From Paragonimus westermani (Eukaryota; Platyhelminthes; Trematoda; Plagiorchiida; Troglotrematidae), in contig QNGE01003278.1 of the NCBI GenBank assembly GCA_008508345.1, positions 22,125-86,124 of the forward strand: a DNA stretch of 64,000 nucleotides, written 5' to 3'. Below are positions 1-10,323 of this stretch, in pieces. The notes below the pieces were generated by a model. That model ran no database searches, had not been told where the DNA came from, and was given only the letters and a program-made list of their open reading frames with translations. The stretch's first letter is position 1. Each line of letters starts with the position of its first letter. The position numbers were made by a program, and so were the translations under genes.

Positions 1-46
1 TACAATCGATCAATACAATGAACTTACTGCCAGTACCTCCGTGTAG

Positions 47-748
47 GCTTCTACCAGTACACAGGATAGGCGAGCGGAGTACGCCTGTTCAGAATGTGGC
101 CGATTTTGCAAGTCGAACGCTGGCTTGTCGGCGCATACTTGTATGCATCGACGCAGGAATGATCGAGAGCAAGATGTTGACGCCCAGCATGCCACGGTCT
201 TTGACTGCGCCGACTGTGATCGCACCTTTTCCACCAAAATCGGTCTCAGTCAACACAGGAGGCATGTTCTTCCAGTCGAACGCAACCGTGAGAATCTCAA
301 CCACATGAAATCCGCCGGAAAAAATTGGTCTCAGCAAGAATCGGCTTCCCTTCTGAAGTGTGCCGATGAACTGGCCCCGTCGTGCCCTACTCGAAGAGAT
401 CTCCATAATCGGCTCTTGCCACTTTTCCCAGGTCGTACTCTGGAAAGCATCCGGACGCGTCTGTATGCACTGAGTTGGCAGGGGAATCCTGTTCCCATTG
501 CCAATCCAGTCACCGTCTCGCAGACCAACGTGACGTCTGGTACTGAGTCCCAAGCTGCTGGAAACTCCGAGTGGTTTGCCCGTTTGATCCAAACAGTGAT
601 TACCCAACTTGAGTCTAATAGCGAGGCTTCTTTACAAACCGACGGACTACTAGCTATTGCCCGCGGTCTTCAGGCAGGTATTTTCACGATGGTACAAGCT
701 AAGTCGCTGTTGAACATGCATGCCGCACAAGCGTTTCCGTACACCTGA
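47..748 (+). pseudogene. R2 element N-terminal region: two C2H2 zinc fingers and Myb-like domain
   Basis: The open frame runs from 47 to the TGA at 746-748. Two tandem C2H2 fingers are visible. The first begins near 80 (CSEC, 12 residues, HTCMH) and the second near 203 (CADC, 12 residues, HRRH). A Myb-like stretch follows at about 315-470 (KNWSQQESASLL then FPGRTLESIRTRLY). In R2 proteins these parts bind target DNA. A TGA separates this segment from the RT, although codons matching the R2 linker continue in neighbouring frames. Two fingers are more than the single finger of many arthropod R2 proteins; a further finger could lie before the window. Confidence 0.85.
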
Positions 749-2235
749 CGACTGACTACCCGACGACGTGCTCTCATTAATGTCGGAGCCCTCGTGACCA
801 GCAAACAAATACGGAGAGCTAACTATGCAGCGATTCAAACGCTGTACCACCAGCGCAGGAAAGATGCTGCTTTTGCAGTTTTTTCTGGCAATTGGAGAAC
901 TGCCCACAAAATAAACCGTGGCCTTCCGGATAGTTCTAACGAATACTGATCCGAAGTACTGTCGGCTCATCCGCACCCTGATGAGCGACCGTCCCGCACG
1001 ATTCTGCCTCCGGACTGGTCATTGGTCGACCAGATCACCGGGGATGAGGTATCACGCACCTTGAAGCAAATGGGGAACATCGCTCCAGGTTTTGGACAAG
1101 CTTTTGCTCAAAAATTTGAAGCGCATGAAAGCTGATGTCCTGGCTGGATACTTCAACCTTTTCTTTCTGACCCAAGGTTGTCCGATCAATCTGTGGCGCT
1201 CTCGTATCACGCTTGTTCCGAAAGTTAATAATCCTTCATCTCCAACCGAGCTCAGATCAATCGCCGTATCTTCAACGTTGATTCGTTGTTTTCATAAGAT
1301 ATTGGCTGATCGTTGGAACACGCGCTTGCATCTGCCCGCTCCTCAGTTTGCTTTCCTGCATCGTGATGGTTGCCTCGAGGCGACCTCATTGCTCCATGCG
1401 CTACTTCACAACTCATACACAACCTCTTCAAGTCTGTGTGCGGCCTTCATCGACGTGTCCAGAGCATTTGACTCCATCTCGCAGGACTCTATTATCAGAT
1501 CGGCCCAAGCTTTCGGCGCCCCTCCAACTGTGACACATTACATCGCGGACTCTTATCGCAATGCTTCCGTCACGCTTGGCAGCACCGTCCTCCGGTCCCA
1601 GCGTGGCGTTCGCTAGGGTGACCCCCTGTCCCCGCTTTTGTTTATCATGGCGATGGATGAGGTGCTTGCTGTTTCTCGATCGGAGCTTGGCTACCAATTC
1701 CACGACACACTGGTCAGCGGTTTTGCCTAGGATGACGATCTGATCCTCCTGGCTGAAAACCCCACGCGACTCTGAGAAGCTTGCAGCCGCTGCTAGTGCT
1801 CTGTAATCATCCGGGCTGCAGATCAACACGCGTAAAACGAGGCTTATGGTCATTCGCGATGATCACAAACACAATGTGACTGCCATCTCCAATGAGTCTA
1901 TCCAGTTCGGTCCGGATACTATCCGCTCACTAAGCGCCATTGACACGGTGACCTACCTAGGTATCCCGTTCACCTGGAAAGGTAAAGCATTCACTAATCA
2001 CCGTCTGCAGCTTCGCACGATGCTGGGTGAAACGACCAGAGCGCCCTTGAAGCCGTATCAAAGCTTGGATCTGCTGAGACAGCATTTCATTTCGAAGATG
2101 AATCACTCGTTGGTACTGAGTTGAGCGCACCAGAACACGCTCAAAGCAATGGACTGTGCCATTCACTAGTTTGTTTGGCAGTGGCTGTGCCTTCCCAAGG
2201 ACACACCCATCAGCTACATCCACACCTCAATTCGT
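749..2235 (+). pseudogene. R2 element linker and reverse transcriptase, frames broken
   Basis: RT matches are spread over several frames. The longest open piece is 1092-1616 (174 residues) and contains the template-binding part and FIDVSRAFDS (catalytic Asp block A). At 1615-1617 the glutamine expected in GVRQGDPLSP is a TAG stop; GDPLSPLLF follows in frame. At 1729-1731 the aromatic residue before the catalytic Asp pair is also TAG, leaving A-stop-D-D-D-L-I-L. A further piece at 1846-2124 holds the thumb region (YLGIPFTWKGK). Stops at conserved codons show neutral decay after insertion. The linker at 749-1090 reads through one frameshift and ends in QMGNIAPG. Confidence 0.88.
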
Positions 2236-3162
2236 TTGGGGGGTCTGGGCATCCCGAGTTTATCCACCACTATCCCCATCTCGCGCAAATCTCGACTGGA
2301 GAGACTGCTCTCTAATCAATGTCCAGTTCTGCGGAATGTGGTCAAAGACCATTCGTTTGGCCCTATCCTGAGGGAAGTAAATGTCCCGGTACGCGTCCAG
2401 GGTGTAGTGGTGACGAGCAAGGAGGAAGCCCACTCTGCATGGTCCAATAAGCTTTATCACTCGCTTGATGGCTGTGGTCTTCGGGAAGTATCACGCTCTC
2501 CACTCTCCAATCGTTGGCTGTTCAATCCAGATCGCATCTTCCCCAGGATCTTTATTCGTGCTATCCAGCTCAGGTGTAGTCTGCTGCGGACCAAGGTCCG
2601 AAACTCACGAGGTGACCGAAGCGGCCAGTCAGTTCTCTGCCGTGGCAACTGTGGTCAACCAGAAAGCCTCGCTCATATTCTGCAATCATGCTGGATCACT
2701 CACGATGCGCGTTGTGCTCGACATAACCGCGTGGCTAAAGACCTGGCGAGACGACTGCGTAACTTGGACTATACAGTCTTCGAGGAGCTGCGAGTACCAA
2801 CGGCGAGCTCGTTTATCAAACCCGATGTGATCGCGGTTCGTGGCGGCGCTGCTGTGGTGCTTGATGTCAGTATAGTGGACGACTACCGTTGCCAACTTGC
2901 CTGGACCGACAAGACTGCGAAATACGGTACTGACTCCCATAAAGCTGCCATTTTGTCCACGCTCCATACCATGAGCTGTGAGGTGAACTCTGTCTCTCAT
3001 TCACCTGTGATTATTTCCTTTCGCGGAATCATGTTCCCTGCTTCATGTAGCGCTATTCTTCGACTCGGATTGCCTTCTTATGCAGTCACAGATCTATGTC
3101 TACTAACTGTTCTTGGTTCCCTGAAAACTTACGACACCTATATGCGGGGAACCTGGCGTTGA
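2236..3162 (+). pseudogene. R2 element C-terminal CCHC motif and restriction-like endonuclease
   Basis: This 308-codon open stretch is the best kept part of the element. Residues 135-152 form a CCHC motif (C-x3-C-x7-H-x4-C) typical of R2. The RLE domain follows: KPD at about residues 195-197, an Asp 13 residues after the PD aspartate (VVLDVS), and a Lys near residue 226 (WTDKTAKYG). These match the PD...D...K active site of type II restriction enzyme-like folds. In R2 the domain nicks the target strands for reverse transcription. The methionine at 2236 is internal to the original polyprotein, not a real start. Intact on its own but separated from a working RT. Confidence 0.88.
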
Positions 3163-3570
3163 CTGTTGCCACCTCCCTGACAGTCGTCTCTCTATGAAGG
3201 ACATTCTGTCCCGATGCGTGAGCCTTGACTGTAATAGCACCTTTGTGCCCTGAAGAGCCTGTGATTTTGTGGGATTTACTCTGTATAATATTTCACCTTT
3301 ACCGAGTTTTATTTCTCCTATCCTGTGCCTCCACTTTTCTGCACACAGGTTGGTACACACCCGTAACTTTTTTGTTTGATGCTTGAACTATTAACGCTTG
3401 ACATTCTTATGCGAGGACCTGTTGACTGTACAATGTTGCCAACTACGCAGTGCGTAACATTTGACTGTGAGCTTGTTTGTGCATACTCCCCATTCCATTT
3501 CTCTTATTTCATATTGGTGTCGCCGCTTGTTCTTTCTTTGCAAGAAGCTGTGTAAATTGATCTTCAAAAT

Positions 3571-3636
3571 AAACGATATAGTAGTAGTAGTTGTAGTATT
3601 AGTTGCAGTAGTAGTAGTTGTTGTTGTTGTACAACG
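3571..3636 (+). repeat. Trinucleotide-rich 3' tail of the R2-like element
   Basis: About 66 bases of TAG, TTG and CAG-type triplets follow an AATAAA-like run at the end of the element's 3' untranslated region (3163-3570). It sits where a LINE poly(A) or short-repeat tail is expected, so I read it as the 3' terminus. Confidence 0.7.
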
Positions 3637-5760
3637 CATCCAATCAGTTTTGGTTAGCGTATGACAGCATCACTCCAATGTGATTCCGGAAGTTGCAGAT
3701 TGTTCCGTTTAATTGAACGAAGCAGCCCGGAACGGCCGTCAACGAATAGAATGAATCGCCAGTATCTTTCGCAAGATAGTAGAACGGTGCGGGATCGGAT
3801 TAGAAGTATTGCAGATCGAACACAGCTTGAGGCCAAGGCAAGTTATCCTGCCCGCGACGCCACTGTTGTATCTGTATCCGATCCCCATCCTCTACATGCC
3901 TTACGGACAATAACAACGCTAGTGAGAACAAGTCACTCAGTAGAAGCGCATCGTGTATTGTCGCATTTACATGCAATCGGGTCATTTTAAAGTACATGGA
4001 TGAGTGAGCCGTTGGTCGTTGAGGCCGCGACCAATCAGAACACTCTTGGAGCCTTGGCACGAATGTGGGGTATGCAGGCGGCCTTTACGCCCATACAACA
4101 ACAAACAGAAAACAAGTCTTGTTCGCCTATACAACAATGACTAAACTTCATTATGTGTATGCATTTACTTTTAGGTCGCAATTGCCTTACCAAAATGACA
4201 AAGCTTCTGGGCTCCACTGTGAAAGTTGATCTGATCAGACCGACCAGGTTCGCTGTGCACCCTGGTAGAAACCAGGTACTGTGCACGGGATTTGTCAACA
4301 CCCAACCATCTGCCAGGACGAGATGAATTCATATATGTTTAACAGCTGGAGTCTAGGTGCTACTCATCACAATATTTCTGACATAGTGAATTTTTACAGG
4401 TGTCAAAGGGGAAAGTGACGGCATATTACAATATGCCTCTTCTTTTGTGGTGTTATACAATACATCAATGTATTGCAGTTAACTACAAAGGAGAGTCAGT
4501 GTATATGGCCAACATTGCCAAATACGATATACTGATAGGAAGTGGAACGTCATCATGCAATAATGGAGCAAAAACCAAAAAATATCGCACGTCGCTTAGC
4601 ATTTTGGCAACCCCCTCCGTATAACTGAGTGGTTTCCTTCAGAAATCTAAATTTCCGCACATCAATAATTCCAGCGGCTTGTTGCACCTCCAAATCAACG
4701 TAGTTCAAAGGTCGTGCGCTGGGCAGAGCTTGTTGGTGGATTCGCATAATAGATTCTGACTGAAGTACGGAATCTGGGGAATTACACTGTCGAGTACCGT
4801 TTCATGAATGTAACGTTTTGTTACTGGAATGTTATGAGGTAGATACCATAGTGACGTGTTTTTCGAACGTTGTTCCATATAACCAATGAGGTATTGGCGT
4901 TACATGGCAAGCACACTTTAAGACGGTTTAGTCAATTGTATCCAGTAGCATCTACACGTTATGCATGGCACATTTGTACAGTGCAAAGTAGCTTTGGTAC
5001 CAGGAGTTGTTTCCCTTGGAACGGCAAATTGTTGTACTAACCGTAGCCTACCAGTGTGATCTGAGTCCACCCTGATATTTCGTGCAATCCGGATTGTTTA
5101 CGGCGCATTTTAGACCGAAGCAGTTCTCCAGAGAAAACACCTTAATCTGGTCAGAAGCTTTAAACTAGCTGTACACGTCAATCACCATAACGTAGCAAGT
5201 TGCCGTCTCTATGATACTCATTCGCAGTGGCAATATACATACTGGTATGAAGAAGGTTCAGTTCAATAATCAAGCCACAAAACCACCAGACTATATTAAA
5301 GAGCTATTATATTTGTACTCAGTCCATTTTCACTCAGCCACTCTGCTGTTGTTACCTAGTTTCGATCGGATAGTCTGTTTATTAGTTAAAACAATAGTAA
5401 ATGGTTGTTTCACTCCTTCTAGACTGCTCTTTGAGAACAGTAGATTAGAAAGCTAAAAAGGTTTCCTTTGCCTGATCATCAACAAGTCTGAAAGTGGTAA
5501 ACAAAACGAACAATGAAATCGGTTGATAGGAGCTGATACTGTGTGCTCACTTCGTCGTAAAGTTATTGTTTAAACGTGTGAATTTTAAAACACTGAATTC
5601 TCTTTAACCACATAGATAAGAGTAAACAGGGACTAAACACATCTACGGCGTATTGGTACTCCTGATAATGCAGACAGGAGTAGTTGAGACAAACGAGACA
5701 ATTAATACCTCCGAAAAATTCACCGAGGTACACAATATGGTGTAGAAGTGCAATGTTAAC
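3637..5760. other. Unassigned stretch, no gene recognised
   Basis: Only short open frames without recognisable domains. A 330-base open frame at 3661-3990 has no homology I can name. A small imperfect inverted repeat lies at about 4251-4282. Confidence 0.5.
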
Positions 5761-6268
5761 GGCTCAAAAGAAGGTTTATTTTTTATATTCTCACTATTTA
5801 AAGGTGACCATTTAGCCAACAACATAAAGCACAAATTAAATTCTGTGAAGACTCGAACTTTCGCGGCTGCTCGGTTGCGCTTGGTTCAAAACACAAAAGG
5901 ATCGGTTCTTCACAACCACGAAAGTAGTTTGTCAGACTCTTTTGTCTCCTATGTTGTATACCATTTCAGATGCAGTTGCAGTGACGTTTACATGGACAGA
6001 ACAGGTTGACAATTATCACAGCGAGTTGCCGAATATATCCCGAAGTGGTTGAAACAACTCGGTGGACTGAGTGCTCGAAACCCAACATCATCGATTGGAA
6101 GACACCTCATGACGACAGGTCATCAGATTGATACATTAAACTCATTCAGGATACTGTTATGCATTGGGAATCCAAACTTACTGGCTTTCTGAGAAGCGAT
6201 GCTTATCCGAACTTACCAGTCGGCTTTGTGTTCACAAAAGTGCCTTAGGCAACCTGCCGGGTTGCAAT
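5761..6268 (+). pseudogene. Penelope-like element, C-terminal GIY-YIG endonuclease region
   Basis: The frame from 5761 runs open through the RT-to-endonuclease linker (LFKGDHLANNIKHKLNS) into a GIY-YIG domain. The two halves of the motif are VVYHFRCSCSD and YMDRTG, where the family normally has a Gly (YIG/YVG) in place of Asp. A TGA follows at once (6007-6009); the frame resumes with QLSQRVAEYIPKWL and SSIGRHLMTTGHQID, which match the helical part of the domain. After one frameshift near 6190, EAMLIRTYQSALCSQKCL matches the conserved end. Penelope-like elements join a telomerase-like RT to this endonuclease. No RT is recognisable upstream, so this is a 5'-truncated, inactive copy. Confidence 0.8.
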
Positions 6269-7186
6269 GGTCATGATTACACAATTGTGCTTGTACGCTT
6301 GTCCAACCCCTGTTTGCCCTTATCTGTATGAAGTACATAAATTGTATGTTTTACGTTTGCGACTGATGGGAGTAGACGGAGTAGTAACATGCCGTACTGT
6401 GTCTTGGTGCTCTGGTAAAATGGTCAGTTTGATTGATCCTGAGCCCACAAATGTTAAACGCCCGTAAAATCTTCTTTTGAGCGTAGAGGTCACACCTGCG
6501 CATTCGGATGTTAATGGCCTTACCAACGGTAAACATCTGGAAGTTCACCCGTCAGGATGGACTTCCTAAATCATAGTCGACAACGTGTTGAAGATCCTCT
6601 TCTCTGGGAGATTTATCAGAATTCCTCGGATGAGCAACACTATCGCCTGGAACCCTTTTAACGGCACGGTAATTCAACTAATCAATATGAGGTTCACGTA
6701 CTGTATAAGACATTTACCTAGTAGGACGACCAAAATATGATGCGCAAAGCAAGCAAACAGGTGATTATACACGGAAGCTGGTTTTAGTATATGAATGTCC
6801 GTCTACAAGGTGAGACATGATGAAGGTGATTGTATGGAAACTCACAAAGGCGTGGGCTGCAAGCGGACTGATTTTTTGAGCGTCCTTTGGAAGCAAGACT
6901 GACAGATACACATAGGGTAATTTAGACCATAACTCGGCAGTCTGACTAACTTTGCGAATAGGACTGATTCAGAACAGCTCTGCATGAACAATTTATGTCA
7001 ACCGCAGTTTATAAAGTACCAGTGAAAATGACGTCGTGTGCCCAAAGCAGTGAGATTACGAATGCTAATGCTTGTCGAGGTCACTGACATCCGATTGCAC
7101 CATCCTAACCTTAGCATAAAAAGCAACTCAAATATTAAACACCTAGTGTTGTGAATCCAAAAGGCGGACGACACAAAGGTTGCTTT
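6269..7186. other. Unassigned stretch up to an assembly gap
   Basis: Nothing recognisable. The first bases may be the 3' untranslated end of the Penelope-like copy; the rest has only short random open frames. Confidence 0.5.
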
Positions 7187-7755
7187 NNNNNNNNNNNNNN
7201 NNNNNNNNNNNNNNNNNNNNNNNNNNNNNNNNNNNNNNNNNNNNNNNNNNNNNNNNNNNNNNNNNNNNNNNNNNNNNNNNNNNNNNNNNNNNNNNNNNNN
7301 NNNNNNNNNNNNNNNNNNNNNNNNNNNNNNNNNNNNNNNNNNNNNNNNNNNNNNNNNNNNNNNNNNNNNNNNNNNNNNNNNNNNNNNNNNNNNNNNNNNN
7401 NNNNNNNNNNNNNNNNNNNNNNNNNNNNNNNNNNNNNNNNNNNNNNNNNNNNNNNNNNNNNNNNNNNNNNNNNNNNNNNNNNNNNNNNNNNNNNNNNNNN
7501 NNNNNNNNNNNNNNNNNNNNNNNNNNNNNNNNNNNNNNNNNNNNNNNNNNNNNNNNNNNNNNNNNNNNNNNNNNNNNNNNNNNNNNNNNNNNNNNNNNNN
7601 NNNNNNNNNNNNNNNNNNNNNNNNNNNNNNNNNNNNNNNNNNNNNNNNNNNNNNNNNNNNNNNNNNNNNNNNNNNNNNNNNNNNNNNNNNNNNNNNNNNN
7701 NNNNNNNNNNNNNNNNNNNNNNNNNNNNNNNNNNNNNNNNNNNNNNNNNNNNNNN
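7187..7755. other. Assembly gap (569 N)
   Basis: Run of N. Long open frames crossing it are artefacts. It interrupts a minus-strand Gypsy integrase, which suggests repeat-induced assembly failure. Confidence 1.
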
Positions 7756-7984
7756 GGCCTTGATCAGTCAATATGCTTCGCGGTATTCCGTGATCCGCTA
7801 TGATGTGCTCCATCACAGCCCTGCACACCGTGCTTGCGCGCTGATCGGGTATGGCGGCTGCTTCGATCCACCTTGTGAAGTGTTCGGTCATGATTATGAT
7901 GTATTGATTTCCGGACGTCGTTGCTGGAAAGGGGCCCATCACTAGATGTGATGGGCTCAGGACCTGAATTAATGAAAGATCCAT
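7756..7984 (-). pseudogene. Ty3/Gypsy integrase core fragment
   Basis: Reading leftward, the frame encodes MGPFPATTSGNQYIIIMT, EHFTRWIEAAAIPDQ and HGIPRSILTDQG, the spacing of a Gypsy integrase catalytic core. The second catalytic Asp (LTDQG) is kept and lies just before the gap. The first Asp, expected just before GPF, is absent. The sequence on the far side of the gap (below 7187) does not continue the domain, so the element is either truncated or the gap hides more. This family differs from the Gypsy element at 41850-45544. Confidence 0.82.
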
Positions 7985-8640
7985 CAGTAGTACCGTCTGC
8001 TCGAAATGAGACTTATATGAACCAATACTTAATAATCACTGTGGTGTCAGTGCAACTGCTGTTTTTCACGAGAACAGTAGGTGTGTCACACATGATTGAA
8101 CGGTATGCCTGTTATTCTTTGGTGTTGCCATATCATCAGAAATTGTTGACTGTGTGACCGTTTTCAATGAAGAAACCATTTTCAGTGTATATAAATGTAC
8201 CTTGTTTGATGATCTGTTGAATAGTTATCAGCTACTGCGTGCGGTATTCCAGTAAAGGAAAGAAGCAGGTCAACCATGCTCCTTGGCCATGATTTTACCA
8301 TTAAGTGTTAATGGACAGCCAGTATCAGGTAGGTAGATGCCTTATTACGCTTGGGTGTTTGAAGACCCACTGAAAAAGAGGAACACAATGGTTGCTCCCA
8401 TTTCAGTCGATCATAGTGTGGAGTGTCTGTCAACAGAGGCAATTTATAATTTCCTCATATCTGCTCCAAGGATTCTGTAGTCAACAAGAGGAAATATAGT
8501 TTTGAAAAATCTTTGGCAAAATTGCTTGCAACGGATTGCGTCAGGATTACCCCGATGACGTCACTTACTGCATCTTGTTTACTGGGCGTATGATCGCCCC
8601 ATTGTTCCCGTTTTCAGTAAACGTTAGTGTTTGTATCTTC
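7985..8640 (-). pseudogene. Probable decayed Gypsy RNase H region upstream of the integrase fragment
   Basis: Weak matches in the expected order for the element at 7756-7984: an SDVIGVILTQS stretch near 8560, YKLPLLTD near 8440 (the LLTD of Gypsy RNase H) and AKEHG-stop-PASFL near 8290, where the family has an HGQAD-type motif. Frames are broken repeatedly. Placement is inferred from order and strand; similarity is short. Confidence 0.4.
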
Positions 8641-10208
8641 TTTATGGATTGGAATTCAAGCCGTACGGTCGAGTGCACAGTAGCAACAGGGACTACCTAA
8701 CTGGCGACGCTCTGTGTTTAGTAAGGATCTCACATGAACAATAGCAGTTTCAGTGAATACAGTGTAACTGATTCAGCAACAGTAACATCCGTGAATCAAT
8801 GTGGCCCGAATGAAACTGATAGAGACGTTGATGCTCAGTTTATCAATCACGTCTGAAATTTTGAACTTCAAGCTATGTTTCACGAAATGCTTCATCACAA
8901 ACAGCATATGTGTAGTTGCTTATGACGTTGAAGCCGAACTGATTTTCGAATTGTGATTCAGCTAATATGAGGCTGTTTCTCAAACGTGGTTGGCTGACGT
9001 GAAGGACGCAGAAAAGATGTGAACGGTTCTTCAAAACTCAGTGCGACAAAACAATCCGGGTATTACGATTCAGCTGTGGCAAAATTATCCCGCGATCTTG
9101 GTGGTGATGAACTATTGAATACACTCATAAATAGTGTTTGGTAGCAGCCGCCGTTGTTCATCACCCGGTACCGGCACCTCAGGTTGGTGAAAAGTGAATA
9201 ATTTTGCTACTTGCGGGAATTCACTGAATCAAGAATACGGAGAGCTCGATATTCGGACAAGAATGGATGTTCATTTCAGATGCTGACATTCCTACCCGAG
9301 TTCTGAACATGACTGAACAAGTTGCTGACATTGCTTGACCAGCTGTGGCTGCCGATTGTCAACGCCTGAGTGAACATTAGAAGTAAACTATAGTTCACAC
9401 CATATTACAGCAACCAGTCAACCGAGAAACCAGATTCAAGGTCATTATCAAAACCTCCAGCTACATTCTAGCAATACAGTGGCCAGGCATTACGTTCGAT
9501 TCTATTCAGCTAACTAGTCAAAGCTTCACAACCGTTACTAATTCGAGCATAAAGAAACGTGTTTCCCTTACACTCGGACATATGCGTTCATTGTCCAGAT
9601 TGTGAAACCACCAAAAGGACGAAGAGAGAAATGGCAAAACTTCCACATTGCTGCAAGCCGCAGTTACTTGTCTGCAAAATCTGAGAGCAATCTAGTACGC
9701 TATACCTGGACATTTATATTCGCGACAAACTTGGTGGAACATTTTTTCCGGGTTACGAGAAAACAGAAATATTCAGTTCAGATTGCCATCAGTGGAGACA
9801 ATGCTGCTCTGGTACAACAATGGATGATGCAGGAAAAATTCACAAAGCTTATTGGCAAACCGTAAAAAATGAACGGAATCTCTATCAGTACTCGCGATTC
9901 GTTCAACCACATTTTGTTTGAGAAAAATTGTTGTATCATCCGAACCTCATTAACCGATTTTAATGATAACCAGGTGATCCATGTAAGAGCCGGCATTGGT
10001 CCTTAGTACACCCGGGTCAACTCGGTCAGTTAGCAGAACCAAGAATTGGACTCACTCAAACGCTGGAACCTTGTGTGATAAAGATTGAGCTCGGTTTGTT
10101 GATAGACAGACGTATCAAAATAAATTGATATACCAAGCACCTCCACAGTAAGATTTTGAGCACATCTCCATAGTCAAATTCAAAATGGATATGCCAAACA
10201 GAAAATGA
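8641..10208. other. Unassigned stretch
   Basis: No domain recognised on either strand. The longest open frame (9602-9865, plus) is 87 codons with no resemblance I can name. Confidence 0.5.
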
Positions 10209-10323
10209 CAACGCTAGGAGCAAGCCGTAATACTTTACGTTCCAGCCACTTCGGGTAGCTTTCCTTAGGAAGGTCATCCGAGGTGGTTGGAACGTAGAGT
10301 ATTACGGCTTGCTCCTAACGTTG
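10209..10323. repeat. Hairpin-forming inverted repeat, 46-nt arms
   Basis: Arms 10209-10254 and 10278-10323 are reverse complements with four mismatches, all transitions (C/T or G/A), around a 23-base spacer. Weaker pairing continues about a dozen bases outside each arm. It is non-coding and has no recognised transposase nearby. It could be a foldback/MITE-like element or a local inverted duplication. Confidence 0.85.

Larger units (their letters stand above)
1..3640 (+). mobile_element. R2-clade non-LTR retrotransposon, inactivated, 5' end cut by window edge
   Basis: The order of domains is that of the R2 group of LINEs: N-terminal C2H2 zinc fingers, a Myb-like DNA-binding segment, one reverse transcriptase, a CCHC motif and a C-terminal restriction-like endonuclease (RLE). 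Such proteins nick a target and copy their RNA onto the nicked end (target-primed reverse transcription). The single ORF is broken by stops and frameshifts throughout, so this is a dead copy. The 3' untranslated region ends in a TAG/TTG-type trinucleotide run. The downstream flank does not resemble 28S rDNA, the usual R2 target, so this copy lies elsewhere. The first codons and 5' UTR are outside or before the readable part; a TAG at 44-46 closes the frame upstream. Confidence 0.9.

Noticed and set aside
89..607. Minus-strand 172-codon open frame overlapping the R2 zinc fingers
   Set aside because: Shadow of the real plus-strand frame, which carries recognisable motifs.
4553..4747. Minus frame with RPLNYVDLEVQQAAGII, vaguely like a Gypsy pre-RT segment
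   Set aside because: No supporting RT or protease sequence nearby; similarity too short.
6998..7984. Very long open frames across the N run at 7187-7755, on both strands
   Set aside because: They are open only because N has no stop; only the real bases at 7756-7984 carry integrase motifs.
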